NCBI GenBank assembly: GCA_002412865.1
Contig: DHVW01000013.1
Coordinates: 92,142 to 156,141, forward strand
DNA: 64,000 nucleotides
Direction: 5' to 3'
Source: Sulfurovum sp. UBA5198
GTDB taxonomy: Bacteria; Campylobacterota; Campylobacteria; Campylobacterales; Sulfurovaceae
Below, piece after piece: positions 1 through 8,819 of this stretch (position 1 is the stretch's first letter; the number at the start of each line of letters is the position of its first letter). The translations under genes and the position numbers were made by a program. The notes beneath the pieces were generated by a model. It saw only the letters and a program-made list of their open reading frames with translations, made no database searches and had not been told where the DNA came from.

Positions 1-2
1 CT

Positions 3-431
3 GCTTGGATGAAGCATATCGAAAATGGAGGATATACAGACGATGAGATTTATAAAATATTACTATATATCAATCAACTAAAGGAGAAAGGAAACTTTCT
101 TGAAGCAGAACAATTGGCTGTGCTTTGTGGGTCAACTGAATCAAATCTTGGTCGTCTACTATTTGCAAGAGAATTAATAAAAGGTGATATTTTTGAAAAA
201 AATGAAATAAAAGCATTTGAACTAATAAAAGAACTAGCATTGGCTGGCTATGATGAAGCTATTTGTGACTATGGACAACTAGTGGAGCATGGAATAGGTA
301 CACAAGCGAACAGTAAACATGCTGAAGAATTGTACAAAGATGCCGTTGCCTTAGATTCAGAACGAGCTAGACGCTTATACGAAGCAATTCGTAAAAAGAA
401 TAATAAATTTCTTTCATATTTTAGAAGTTAA
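3..431 (+). CDS. Sel1-like repeat protein, 3' part
   Basis: The reading frame is open back to the window edge (codons for Ala-Trp precede the first ATG at position 9), so this is probably the C-terminal part of a longer gene. The last 100 residues look like two Sel1/TPR-type helical repeats, with an A-G-Y-x-E-A-x-x-x-Y-G motif followed by G-I-G-T and a helix ending in RRLYEAIRKK. Such repeats are protein-protein interaction scaffolds; nothing shows the partner. No signal peptide can be judged because the start is missing. It converges on bioA with only 7 bases between the stop codons. Function unknown. Confidence 0.6.
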   Translation, partial: AWMKHIENGGYTDDEIYKILLYINQLKEKGNFLEAEQLAVLCGSTESNLGRLLFARELIKGDIFEKNEIKAFELIKELALAGYDEAICDYGQLVEHGIGTQANSKHAEELYKDAVALDSERARRLYEAIRKKNNKFLSYFRS

Positions 432-438
432 AATTTAA

Positions 439-1737
439 TTATAAACTAACAATAGCATCGTAAATGACATCAAATGTTCTATCGATCTCTTCTTTTGTAA
501 TGATATATGGTGGCATTACATATATTACACTTCCAAGAGGTCTTATTAATATGCCTTTTGAGAGTGCAAATTCGTGAATTTTAAGACCTACTCTCTCTTC
601 TGCATGATGCTCTTTTAGTTCCACAACTGCTATCATTCCGATTATTCTGGTTTCTTTAACACTAGATAGGGTTTTAAATCTTTCCAAGGCTTTACCCATG
701 TGTAAACTTTTCTCGATATTTTGCTCAATAATATTATGTTCTTCAAATATATCTAGTGTAGCAAGAGCAGCACTACATGCAAGTGCATTTCCAGTATAAC
801 TATGTGAATGTAAAAAACCTTTATATTCACTATAATCACAATAAAAAGCATTGTAAACCTCATTGGTTGTCATCACAACAGAAAGTGGCAAATACCCTCC
901 TGTTAGTCCTTTGGAGAGTGTCATAAAATCAGGTGTAATTCCAGCCTGTTCGCATGCAAACATAGTTCCAGTTCTGCCAAATCCTGTTAATATCTCATCA
1001 CAAATCATATGAATATTATATTTTTTTGTCAACTCTCTGGCATTAATCAGATAATGTTCATGGTAAATATGCATACCACCAGCCCCTTGAATTAATGGCT
1101 CTAAAATAAATGCTGAAATTTCACTTCCACGATTAGCAAGTATTTCCTCTAGTGCATCTAGTGCCTTGATGGATGCTTCTATTGTGGCATCTATTGGTAC
1201 TGGTGTTTGAATAGATTGCAACAATAATGGTGCATATGTTTGTTTGTAAAGTGCAACATCCCCAACACTAAGAGCACCTATCGTTTCACCATGATAACTA
1301 TTGGATAAGGACAAAAATAGCGGTTTACTAACTCCGCAATTAAGATGATAATGATAACTCATCTTTAAAGCAACTTCAACTGCACTAGAACCATTATCAG
1401 CAAAGAAGACCTTATTTAGTCCTGATGGAGTCACGCAAACAAGCCTATGGGCTAATTCAATAGCTGGTTTATGGGAAAATCCTGCCAATATTACATGCTC
1501 TAATGTGTCAAGTTGCTCTTTTATTTTTGAGTTAATATATTCATTGCAGTGACCAAAAAGATTGACCCACCAGCTACTAATTGCATCTATATAAGAGTTG
1601 CCATCAAAGTCATATAGATAAACTCCATATGCCGAACTAATTGGCACAATCGGATATATTTCATGGTCTTTCATTTGTGTACATGGATGCCAAATTACCT
1701 CTAGATCTCTTTGCATTAAACTACTGTTGTTATCCAT
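439..1737 (-). CDS. bioA: adenosylmethionine-8-amino-7-oxononanoate aminotransferase
   Basis: Class III PLP-dependent aminotransferase of biotin synthesis, converting 8-amino-7-oxononanoate (KAPA) to 7,8-diaminopelargonate with S-adenosylmethionine as the usual amino donor. Family marks: IWHPCTQMKDHE near the N-terminus, the WWVNLFGHCN segment, and the PLP lysine in TLSKGLTGGYLP at about residue 276. I place the start at the ATG at 1737 (432 residues). The frame runs open to 1908, but that extension would overlap the divergent ppiD-like gene and adds about 57 non-homologous-looking residues, and 432 residues fits the family. No other biotin gene is adjacent, so it is a lone pathway gene here. 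Confidence is high for the function and moderate for the exact start. Confidence 0.93.
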   Translation of the reverse strand: MDNNSSLMQRDLEVIWHPCTQMKDHEIYPIVPISSAYGVYLYDFDGNSYIDAISSWWVNLFGHCNEYINSKIKEQLDTLEHVILAGFSHKPAIELAHRLVCVTPSGLNKVFFADNGSSAVEVALKMSYHYHLNCGVSKPLFLSLSNSYHGETIGALSVGDVALYKQTYAPLLLQSIQTPVPIDATIEASIKALDALEEILANRGSEISAFILEPLIQGAGGMHIYHEHYLINARELTKKYNIHMICDEILTGFGRTGTMFACEQAGITPDFMTLSKGLTGGYLPLSVVMTTNEVYNAFYCDYSEYKGFLHSHSYTGNALACSAALATLDIFEEHNIIEQNIEKSLHMGKALERFKTLSSVKETRIIGMIAVVELKEHHAEERVGLKIHEFALSKGILIRPLGSVIYVMPPYIITKEEIDRTFDVIYDAIVSL

Positions 1738-1775
1738 TGTGATTATCCATTTTGATTTCATTTTATGCTTTTCAA

Positions 1776-1803
1776 TTGTACTTAATGACAAGTTGACTAA
1801 AAT
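1776..1803 (+). promoter_or_regulatory. candidate sigma70-type promoter for the ppiD-like/ftsA/ftsZ run
   Basis: TTGTAC at 1776-1781, 16 bases, then TAAAAT at 1798-1803, about 40 bases upstream of the ATG at 1842. It lies in the divergent gap shared with bioA. The hexamers are moderate matches to consensus only. Confidence 0.35.
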
Positions 1804-1841
1804 ATTGTACATAATTTTTAATTGAAGGTAGATGAAACAAG

Positions 1842-3299
1842 ATGATAAGTTGGATGCAAAAACACAATAGATACTTAGTATGGACAATATGGATAGCCAC
1901 AATTGCATTTATTGGTGCTGGATTTGTTGGATGGGGGAGCTATCAATTTGGTTCAAATTCTGATAAAGTAGCTAAAGTTGGAGATATTACGATTGACAAA
2001 TCAAGATTTGATTTTGCTTATAGAACAATATACGATAATTACAACCAACAGCTTCAAGGTCAGCTTGATGAGAAAAAAGCTAAAGAATTAAAAATACAAG
2101 AACAAGCAATGTCAATGATAGAAAGTCAAGCCAAACTTCTTAATTTGGCTAAACACTACGGAATTTATGTTAATGATGATGAAATTGCACAAGCACTTCA
2201 GTCAATGGATGGTTTTCAAACCGATGGTAAGTTTGATAAAAAATTATACGAACAACAACTTTTAAATATAAAACTTAAACCTACTGTATACGAAGACATG
2301 CTTAAAGATGAGATTGCAGTAACAAAGCTTATGTCATTATTAAGAACTACACCAACAATATTTGAAAACGATACTATAGCCTCAGCATTCTTGGCAGAAA
2401 ATAGTATAAAATATAAAGTTTTAACATCAAAAGATGTAAATATAGACACTAGCGACAAAATATTAAATGAATATTGGGTAAAAAATAAAAATAAATTTAT
2501 GCACCCTACTCAATATCAAGTTGAGATACTCTGGACACCATTGGATGTCAGTAGTGTTAATGATTCAGATATCACAGCAATATATCAAGCAAACTCATAT
2601 AAGTATGTTGATAATAGCGGAAAACAGATACCACTTCAAGCTATAAAACCTATGCTAATTAAAGAAATAGCAATTGAAAAAACTAAAAAAATAGCTCAAA
2701 AAGCATATATAAATTTTAAAAATGGAAAAATTAAAGCAAACGAAAATAGAACATTAACTGAAACGAATAAAACTATTTCAACAGATATACTAAACGAACT
2801 TCAAGCCTCAAAAGCAGGAAACATAATGAAGCCAAAAGTATTTGGAAATAAATATGCTACTATCAAACTTGTTAATAAAATTGATCCGAAATTAAAAAAC
2901 TTTACCGAAGCCAAAAATGATATCATTACAGCATACAGAAACGAAGTAAGCAAAAAAGAGTTAAACGTATTAGCACAGAATTCATTAAAAAATATAAACA
3001 ATTTGCCACAAGTTTACACCAAAACAGTGTCACTACGAGATACTGTCAACTTAAACGGCTTAACTAATGAAGAAAGTTTACATTTTTTACAAAAACTCTT
3101 TACATCTACTGAAGAAAATGGTATTATTATAATTGATAATAAGGTTGTTATTTATGGTATTTTGTCAAAAAGCACATTGACAAGCAATCAAGAGGAGACA
3201 AAGATGGTTTACAAAAATAGTAGCGAATTAAAAAAATCAATTTTTGAAGCTAATCTTTTAAAATCATTAAGTGAGCGATATATTACAAAAAATTATTAG
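1842..3299 (+). CDS. SurA/PpiD-like membrane-anchored peptidyl-prolyl isomerase/chaperone
   Basis: A 485-residue protein with one N-terminal transmembrane anchor (about residues 13-33, followed by GWGSY) and a long periplasmic part. The segment KVGDITIDKSRFDFAYRTIY is the beginning of the SurA_N/PpiD chaperone domain, which wraps around unfolded outer-membrane proteins. A parvulin-like region is expected near residues 230-300 but is poorly conserved by eye, so isomerase activity is uncertain. It sits 14 bases before ftsA and is probably co-transcribed; the same neighbourhood is common in Campylobacterota. The start at 1842 has an upstream AAGG. The sequence is rich in Lys, Asn and Ile, as expected for an AT-rich genome. 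Confidence 0.75.
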   Translation: MISWMQKHNRYLVWTIWIATIAFIGAGFVGWGSYQFGSNSDKVAKVGDITIDKSRFDFAYRTIYDNYNQQLQGQLDEKKAKELKIQEQAMSMIESQAKLLNLAKHYGIYVNDDEIAQALQSMDGFQTDGKFDKKLYEQQLLNIKLKPTVYEDMLKDEIAVTKLMSLLRTTPTIFENDTIASAFLAENSIKYKVLTSKDVNIDTSDKILNEYWVKNKNKFMHPTQYQVEILWTPLDVSSVNDSDITAIYQANSYKYVDNSGKQIPLQAIKPMLIKEIAIEKTKKIAQKAYINFKNGKIKANENRTLTETNKTISTDILNELQASKAGNIMKPKVFGNKYATIKLVNKIDPKLKNFTEAKNDIITAYRNEVSKKELNVLAQNSLKNINNLPQVYTKTVSLRDTVNLNGLTNEESLHFLQKLFTSTEENGIIIIDNKVVIYGILSKSTLTSNQEETKMVYKNSSELKKSIFEANLLKSLSERYITKNY

Positions 3300-3313
3300 C
3301 CAAGGAGACAATT

Positions 3314-4735
3314 TTGAGTGACACTATTTTAGCAATAGACATTGGTTCTACAAAAATATGTGCTATCATTGCTGAACGCATAGCTGATAATAAACTTGAA
3401 ATTATTGGTCATGGAATATCAAAATCACAGGGTGTCAAAAAAGGCATCATTGTTAATATAGAACACACATCAAGAGCAATAAGACAAGCAGTAAATGATG
3501 CAAAAAGAATTGCAGGTAGTGATATAAGCAATGCAATTGTTTCAATATCCAATGCATACACAAAAAGCATATCCTCAACTGGAGTTGTTAATATACCACA
3601 CAAAGATATTGGAATAAATGAGATAAATAGAGCACTAAATACAGCTATTTATAATGCTGATATTCCAAGTGATTATGACATTATTCATGTATTGCCATAT
3701 AATTTTAAGGTTGATGATCAAAATTTTGTAGAAGATCCTTTTGGAATGCATGCAAGCAGAATTGAAACTGATGTCAATATTATAATGACACAAAAAACAA
3801 ACCTAGCCAACCTTAAAAAGGCAGCCCAATCAGCTGGTATAACAATCAATGACATTGTGCTCAATGGCTATGCATCATCAATTTCTACAATGGAAGAGGA
3901 TGACAAAGAGCTTGGTGTTGCAGTTATTGATTTGGGTGGACAAACTAGTACAATTGTGGTATGCACAGGAAAATCAATTAGATATAGTGAATATTTTGGT
4001 GTTGGTTCAAATCATATCACTAATGACTTATCTATTGCACTTCACACTCCTTTAAATGTTGCTGAAAATATAAAGATTCAACATGGTAATCTTAGTGAAT
4101 ATGAAGATGGAACTATTGAACTTCCTATAATTGGTGATGACCATAAAAAAAGTATAGTATCAAATGATATTATTCATGATGTTATTTTTGCCAGAGCGGA
4201 AGAAACGCTGATGGTACTAGAGCAGATACTTGAGAAAAGTGGACTTAAAGACAAAATTGGTTCTGGTATTATATTAACTGGTGGCTCTACAAATCTAAAG
4301 GGTACTAGAGAGTTGGCACAGTCAATCTTTAGTAGAATGGCTGTGCGTGTTGCGACTCCTAATACATCATCTATCATTGGAATGTTTGACGAGCTTCATG
4401 ATTCAGCTTATTCAACTGTAATCGGACTTTTACTATATAAAATAGGTCATCATGTAGAATATGAAATAAACTTTAATCAACAAATGTTACATTCAAAGTT
4501 TGAATCTTTGGACAATTTAAACAATATTAAGATTGACTCTACAATGCGTGCAGTAAAAGAAGAGAGATTCAATAAAAAGCTCTCTACAAACAGTAGTAAT
4601 CAATATAATGAGACTACGACCAATTCAATACCGTCAAATATAATTCACGACTTTACGACCAAGGCGACAAACAAAAGTGGAGATATAAATAGCAACCTGA
4701 ATAAAATGGTCGTATGGCTCAAACAGATTTTTTAA
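3314..4735 (+). CDS. ftsA: cell division protein FtsA
   Basis: Actin-fold ATPase that tethers FtsZ to the inner membrane and recruits later divisome proteins. The ATPase phosphate-1 motif AIDIGSTK is at residues 6-13, with GVKKGIIVNIEHT and the later AVIDLGGQTSTIVV and ILTGGSTNLKG motifs in order. The C-terminus ends in an amphipathic stretch (LNKMVVWLKQIF), the usual membrane-targeting helix. At 473 residues it is about 50 longer than E. coli FtsA, the extra being a low-complexity Asn/Ser/Thr linker before that helix. The start codon is TTG at 3314, with AAGGAG at 3302-3307 as ribosome site. It is followed by ftsZ after 21 bases. Confidence 0.96.
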   Translation: MSDTILAIDIGSTKICAIIAERIADNKLEIIGHGISKSQGVKKGIIVNIEHTSRAIRQAVNDAKRIAGSDISNAIVSISNAYTKSISSTGVVNIPHKDIGINEINRALNTAIYNADIPSDYDIIHVLPYNFKVDDQNFVEDPFGMHASRIETDVNIIMTQKTNLANLKKAAQSAGITINDIVLNGYASSISTMEEDDKELGVAVIDLGGQTSTIVVCTGKSIRYSEYFGVGSNHITNDLSIALHTPLNVAENIKIQHGNLSEYEDGTIELPIIGDDHKKSIVSNDIIHDVIFARAEETLMVLEQILEKSGLKDKIGSGIILTGGSTNLKGTRELAQSIFSRMAVRVATPNTSSIIGMFDELHDSAYSTVIGLLLYKIGHHVEYEINFNQQMLHSKFESLDNLNNIKIDSTMRAVKEERFNKKLSTNSSNQYNETTTNSIPSNIIHDFTTKATNKSGDINSNLNKMVVWLKQIF

Positions 4736-4756
4736 ATTAAAACAAAGGATTAGAAA

Positions 4757-5920
4757 ATGAATGAATTTGAAATAAACCTAGTAGAATCAAACTATTGCAC
4801 AAAAGGTGCAAAAATAAAAGCGATTGGTGTTGGTGGTGGCGGTGGTAACATGATTAACCACATGATCAAAGAAGGCATTAAGGGGATTGACTTAATAGTA
4901 GCAAACACTGATGCACAAGCATTAGAAGATTCAATTGCTCCATTTAAAATAAAACTAGGTGTTGTGGCAACTGGTGGTAGAGGTGCTGGAATGATACCTG
5001 AGAAAGGTAGAGAAGCAGCATTAGAAAGTTTTGAAGAGATAAGAAACATGCTTAAAGGTGCCGATATGGTATTTATATCAGCAGGTCTTGGTGGCGGTAC
5101 TGGCACTGGTGCAGCACCTATTGTAGCTCAAGCTGCAAAAGAAGTTGGTGCATTAACGGTTTCAATCGTGACTAGTCCATTTAAATTTGAAGGCAAAAAG
5201 AGAACATTACTTGCAAAAGAGGGACTAGAAGAGCTTAAAAGAGAAAGTGATTCTATCATCATAATTCCAAATGAAAAACTACTTTCGATTGTTGAAAAAA
5301 ACCTTGGTCTTAAAGATAGTTTTAAAATGGTTGACAACATTTTGGCTCAAGCAGTTAGTGGTATATCAAATGTTATATTAGCCCATGGTGAAAATGATAT
5401 CAATCTAGACTTTGCCGACATAAGAACTGTAATGAACCACAGAGGATTAGCACTCATGGGTGCTGGTATGAGTAGCGGTGAAAATGCTGCATATAACGCA
5501 GCTAAAATGGCAATAGAATCACCATTATTAGACAATATCTCAATCGATGGTGCAACTGGAATATTGGTTCACTTCCATATACACCCTGATTTTTCATTAA
5601 TTAACATTGCTGAAGCTATGCAAGTAATAGAAGAGAATGCCGATGAGAATGCATCTGTAATTTTTGGAACAACAACTGATGCAACATTCGGTATAGACGA
5701 AGTTAAAATAACTGTAATTGCTACTGGTTTTGAAGATAAAACGCCTATTGAAGTTTCAAATATTATTGCAAAAAAACATACTTCTATTTCACTGTTTAAT
5801 AACTCTAGTGAAAATATCAAGAATTCTAGAAATCAAAACAAAATTGTTGTTGGTGGTTATAATTCAGAAGATGAAGATATGTTTATAATCCCGACATTTA
5901 TGAGAAAACAGCTAGACTAA
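4757..5920 (+). CDS. ftsZ: cell division protein FtsZ
   Basis: Tubulin-like GTPase forming the division ring. The N-terminal glycine loop (IGVGGGGGNMINHM) is near residues 22-36, the tubulin signature GGGTGTGAAP is near residues 112-121, and NTDAQAL is in between. The last residues, IPTFMRKQLD, are the conserved C-terminal peptide that binds FtsA and other partners. The linker before it is short, giving 387 residues in total. Ribosome site AAAGGA lies just upstream. It forms a unit with the ppiD-like gene and ftsA and is followed by a hairpin terminator before the convergent cysK. Confidence 0.98.
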   Translation: MNEFEINLVESNYCTKGAKIKAIGVGGGGGNMINHMIKEGIKGIDLIVANTDAQALEDSIAPFKIKLGVVATGGRGAGMIPEKGREAALESFEEIRNMLKGADMVFISAGLGGGTGTGAAPIVAQAAKEVGALTVSIVTSPFKFEGKKRTLLAKEGLEELKRESDSIIIIPNEKLLSIVEKNLGLKDSFKMVDNILAQAVSGISNVILAHGENDINLDFADIRTVMNHRGLALMGAGMSSGENAAYNAAKMAIESPLLDNISIDGATGILVHFHIHPDFSLINIAEAMQVIEENADENASVIFGTTTDATFGIDEVKITVIATGFEDKTPIEVSNIIAKKHTSISLFNNSSENIKNSRNQNKIVVGGYNSEDEDMFIIPTFMRKQLD

Positions 5921-5973
5921 ATGATTCCATTACGGAACCATTTGTTTTAGATCATTTTCAAATGATTTTTTTA
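5919..5973 (+). terminator. double hairpin terminator after ftsZ
   Basis: A first hairpin (5919-5943) has ten-base arms around ATTAC with one mismatch. A second, perfect one (5951-5966) has arms ATCATT and AATGAT around TTCA and runs straight into seven T residues, the form of a Rho-independent terminator for ftsZ. The first hairpin could also serve the convergent cysK transcript. Confidence 0.7.
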
Positions 5974-5981
5974 GATATATG

Positions 5982-6902
5982 TTAATCTACATAAAGTGTA
6001 GTACTTAAATATCTCTCACCAGTATCACACAAAATTGTAACAATCACTTTGTCTTTATTTTCAGCTCTATTGGCGACAGTTGCAGATGCGAAAATATTTG
6101 CTCCAGCTGATATTCCCACAAGCAAACCTTCATTTGATGCTATCTCTCTGGCTGTTATTATGGCATCATCATTACTAACAGTAATTATTTCATCAATAAT
6201 GCTTCTATTTAGAACCTTGGGTATAAATCCAGCACCTATTCCTTGTATCTTATGAGGAGCAGGAGAACGGCCACTAAGAACAGCGGAATCAAGTGGCTCA
6301 ACTGCTATAATTTTTATATTAGGGTTAAGTTCTTTTAGTCGCTCCCCCACTCCTGTGATTGTACCACCGGTGCCAACTGCAGCAACAAAAATATCTACCT
6401 TGCCATTTGTATCTCTCCATATCTCTTCAGCTGTAGTCGTACGGTGTATTGCTGGATTTGCTGGATTTGAGAATTGTTGCAAAATAATAGAATTTGGCGT
6501 TGTATGGCTAAGTTCTTCTGCTTTGCTTATTGCTCCACTCATACCAAGCGATGCGTCCGTTAGCACTATATTAGCCCCAAGTGCCTTTAGTAACTTTTGT
6601 CTCTCTATACTCATAGAGCTTGGCATCGTTAGTACAAGTTTAAGTCGTTTTGATGCACAAACAGAAGCTAATCCAATCCCAGTGTTTCCACTAGTTGGCT
6701 CTATAATAATAGTATTCTCATTAATCAATCCAGCAGCTATGGCATCATCTATCATTGATACACCAATTCTATCTTTTATGGAATGGCTAGGGTTCATAAA
6801 TTCACACTTGCCAAGAACCAATGCACCACTTTGACTGGCACTATTTAATTTAACCAAAGGCGTATTACCAACTAAACCAACAACACTATTTGCATATTTC
6901 AT
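5982..6902 (-). CDS. cysK: cysteine synthase A (O-acetylserine sulfhydrylase)
   Basis: PLP enzyme making L-cysteine from O-acetylserine and sulfide. VGNTPLVKL (residues 11-19) and NPSHSIKDRIG with the PLP lysine at residue 43 are diagnostic, followed by the substrate loop PTSGNTGIGLA (about 68-78) and the phosphate-binding GTGGTITGVG. The length of 306 is typical. It is the last gene of metY - Rrf2 regulator - cysK, with 8 bases to the regulator. In Bacillus, CysK also acts as co-repressor partner of the Rrf2 protein CymR, and the gene pairing here suggests the same arrangement (inference). Confidence 0.96.
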   Translation of the reverse strand: MKYANSVVGLVGNTPLVKLNSASQSGALVLGKCEFMNPSHSIKDRIGVSMIDDAIAAGLINENTIIIEPTSGNTGIGLASVCASKRLKLVLTMPSSMSIERQKLLKALGANIVLTDASLGMSGAISKAEELSHTTPNSIILQQFSNPANPAIHRTTTAEEIWRDTNGKVDIFVAAVGTGGTITGVGERLKELNPNIKIIAVEPLDSAVLSGRSPAPHKIQGIGAGFIPKVLNRSIIDEIITVSNDDAIITAREIASNEGLLVGISAGANIFASATVANRAENKDKVIVTILCDTGERYLSTTLYVD

Positions 6903-6910
6903 GTTTTCCC

Positions 6911-7321
6911 TTATATATCATAATGTAATGTATTATTATATCTGTTTTGATACTTACCTAAATCTTGTAAACTAAGAGCTAAACTATCACCTATATCACT
7001 CTTTATATCGTTAAAAAATAGGTTTAAAATATCACTATTACAATCGTCAACAACTCTTATATGACCCTCAAGTGCAAGTATGATGTCATATAGTTTTATA
7101 TTTTTAGGCTCAAGTGCAAGCTTGTATCCGCCACCAGCCCCTCTGATACTTTCGACAAAACCTGCTTTTTTTAATTTTCCAAGCAACTGCTCAAGATATC
7201 CAGATGGAATGTTAGTAGAGGCCGAAATCTCACTAGCTGTAAATTTTGTTCCCATCTCGTGTTTACTAAGTTCATACATGGCGCTAAGACCATACATTCC
7301 TTTTGATGATATGAGTGCCAT
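6911..7321 (-). CDS. Rrf2-family transcriptional regulator, CymR-like
   Basis: A 136-residue winged-helix regulator: SSKGMYGLSAMYELSKHE at the N-terminus, the recognition region SASTNIPSGYLEQLLGKL, and the Rrf2 wing signature SIRGAGGGYKLA. It has a single cysteine (about residue 93) and so lacks the three-cysteine cluster that binds Fe-S in IscR, NsrR and RirA. Its C-terminus is a terminal isoleucine (LHYDI), as in Bacillus CymR, where the tail is thought to dock in the CysK active site. The gene lies between metY and cysK, with a one-base stop/start overlap (TGATG) with metY. The likely role is cysteine/sulfur-responsive control of its own operon (inference). Confidence 0.88.
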   Translation of the reverse strand: MALISSKGMYGLSAMYELSKHEMGTKFTASEISASTNIPSGYLEQLLGKLKKAGFVESIRGAGGGYKLALEPKNIKLYDIILALEGHIRVVDDCNSDILNLFFNDIKSDIGDSLALSLQDLGKYQNRYNNTLHYDI

Positions 7322-8589
7322 CAGACTGATAGTGCTTTTGTTAAGTCAGCTATCAAATCTATTGGATTCTCAAGTCCGATACTAAGTCTTACAGTTGTAG
7401 GATTTATACCTGCAGCAATTAATTCCTCTGGAGTCATTTGCGAATGAGTAGTGCTAGCTGGATGTGTAATTAATGATTTACTATCTCCAATATTTACAAC
7501 AACACTAAACAATTCAACACTATCTATAATTTTTTTTGCCTCTTCGTATGAGCTTACATCAAATGACAAGAGACCTGATGCCTTGCCATCTTTGAAATAT
7601 TTTTGTGCCTTATCATAATCACCATGACTTTTTAGAGCAGGATAGTTTACTGATACAACTTTGTCGTTTGATTCTAGGAATTTTGCAACTTCAAGAGCAT
7701 TATCAGAGTGTTTTTGAACTCTAATCTCAAGTGTCTCAAGACCCTGAATTAGCAACCATGAGTTAAAAGGTGATTGAGACGCCCCAATATCACGCAACAA
7801 AGACAATCTAATTCTCAAGCAAAAGTTAGGTAATGGTATATCAGTATAAACAAGTCCATGATAACTCTCATCAGGTGTAGAAAAATGAGTGTATCTTGGT
7901 GAGCCCTTAAAGAATTCATTGAGTCCATCTCTCTCTATTAGTATTCCACCAATAGCCGTTCCTTGTCCATTTGTGTATTTTGAAGTTGAATGCATTACAA
8001 TATCAACGCCCCACGCAATAGGATTAAAAAGCGATGCTGTAGCAACTGTGTTATCACATATGCTTAATACACCATATTTTTTTGCAATTTCTACTACTTT
8101 TTCTATATCAACAATTGCTATTTGTGGGTTTGAAAGTGATTCAAAGAAGATAGCCTTTGTTTTATCATCTATGAGACTTTCAAGATTGCTGCAATCACTG
8201 CTTTTAAAAACTCTAGCCTCTATGCCAAATCTCTTAATAGTATGTGTTAATAGCGTAACTGAACCACCATAAAGCTTGTCTGAAATAATTATGTTATCTC
8301 CAGCCTCAGCCAGATTGGCTATTGCATAAAATAATGCTGCCTGTCCAGAAGCTGTACATATTGCAGCTGCCCCACCCTCTAGCTGGGCATATCTAGCTTC
8401 TAGCACATCAGTAGTAGGATTTGTTAATCTAGTATAAATTGGTCCTAATTCTTTTAGTGCAAACAAATTAGCCGCATGATCACTATCTCTAAATGCATAA
8501 GCAGTTGTCTGTGTGATAGGCACACTCATTGTCCCAAACCCAGCTTTATTATCATATCCAGCGTGTAGTGCTATCGTCTCTTTTTCCAT
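7321..8589 (-). CDS. metY: O-acetylhomoserine sulfhydrylase (aminocarboxypropyltransferase)
   Basis: Cys/Met-metabolism PLP enzyme making homocysteine directly from O-acetylhomoserine and sulfide (direct sulfhydrylation). Marks are TIALHAGYD at the start, YTRLTNPTTDVLE, TASGQAALFYAI, and the PLP lysine in HSTSKYTNGQG at residue 204. The 422-residue length and the insertion near FKGSPRYTHFSTPDESYHG fit MetY better than the shorter MetB/MetC. The start ATG at 8589 is preceded by AAGGAATT. It is the first gene of the sulfur operon, read from a clear promoter at 8621-8649. Confidence 0.95.
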   Translation of the reverse strand: MEKETIALHAGYDNKAGFGTMSVPITQTTAYAFRDSDHAANLFALKELGPIYTRLTNPTTDVLEARYAQLEGGAAAICTASGQAALFYAIANLAEAGDNIIISDKLYGGSVTLLTHTIKRFGIEARVFKSSDCSNLESLIDDKTKAIFFESLSNPQIAIVDIEKVVEIAKKYGVLSICDNTVATASLFNPIAWGVDIVMHSTSKYTNGQGTAIGGILIERDGLNEFFKGSPRYTHFSTPDESYHGLVYTDIPLPNFCLRIRLSLLRDIGASQSPFNSWLLIQGLETLEIRVQKHSDNALEVAKFLESNDKVVSVNYPALKSHGDYDKAQKYFKDGKASGLLSFDVSSYEEAKKIIDSVELFSVVVNIGDSKSLITHPASTTHSQMTPEELIAAGINPTTVRLSIGLENPIDLIADLTKALSV

Positions 8590-8620
8590 TTGAATTCCTT
8601 ATAATTTAAAATCTAATCAA

Positions 8621-8649
8621 ACTATAGTATAAAAATTAAATAAAGTCAA
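8621..8649 (-). promoter_or_regulatory. sigma70-type promoter of metY operon
   Basis: On the minus strand TTGACT (8644-8649), a 17-base spacer, and TATAGT (8621-8626), ideally placed about 30 bases before the metY ATG. A TAGTATA element overlaps the -10 region; more copies lie upstream, which may be operator sites. Confidence 0.75.
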
Positions 8650-8690
8650 GTATTTTTGTATAATTTAGATATATTCTTTTAAATAGGAGT

Positions 8691-8776
8691 TATTTTAGTA
8701 TACATTAATATTTTAGTATAGTATTAATATTAATCTAATATTGATTAAAAACTTACAGTCTATTCCTCATATACTA
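8691..8776. promoter_or_regulatory. repeated TAGTATA elements between metY and helicase gene
   Basis: The 12-mer TATTTTAGTATA occurs at 8691-8702 and again at 8709-8720, 18 bases apart. A further TAGTATA overlaps the metY -10 (8625-8631) and an inverted copy lies at 8770-8776. The spacing and density in a short divergent gap suggest a binding array for a regulator, possibly the Rrf2 protein of the metY operon. The AT-rich composition makes chance copies possible. Confidence 0.35.
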
Positions 8777-8780
8777 TTTA

Positions 8781-8789
8781 TGCTATACT
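8781..8789 (+). promoter_or_regulatory. extended -10 element for the helicase gene
   Basis: TGCTATACT matches the TGn-TATAAT extended -10 form and lies 31 bases upstream of the helicase ATG at 8820. No convincing -35 is seen. A 9-base direct repeat ACTTACAGT (8751-8759, 8787-8795) flanks it. Confidence 0.35.
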
Positions 8790-8819
8790 TACAGTTAAAT
8801 CTAAATTAATAAGTTGCAA

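Noticed and set aside
1738..1908. N-terminal extension of bioA
   Set aside because: It would overlap the divergent ppiD-like gene and adds hydrophobic residues not expected in BioA; the ATG at 1737 gives the family length.
4792..5106. Minus-strand frame with proline runs
   Set aside because: Complement of the glycine-rich loops of ftsZ.
6355..6834. Plus-strand 159-codon open frame
   Set aside because: Lies wholly antisense to cysK, whose motifs are complete; composition is the mirror of that gene.
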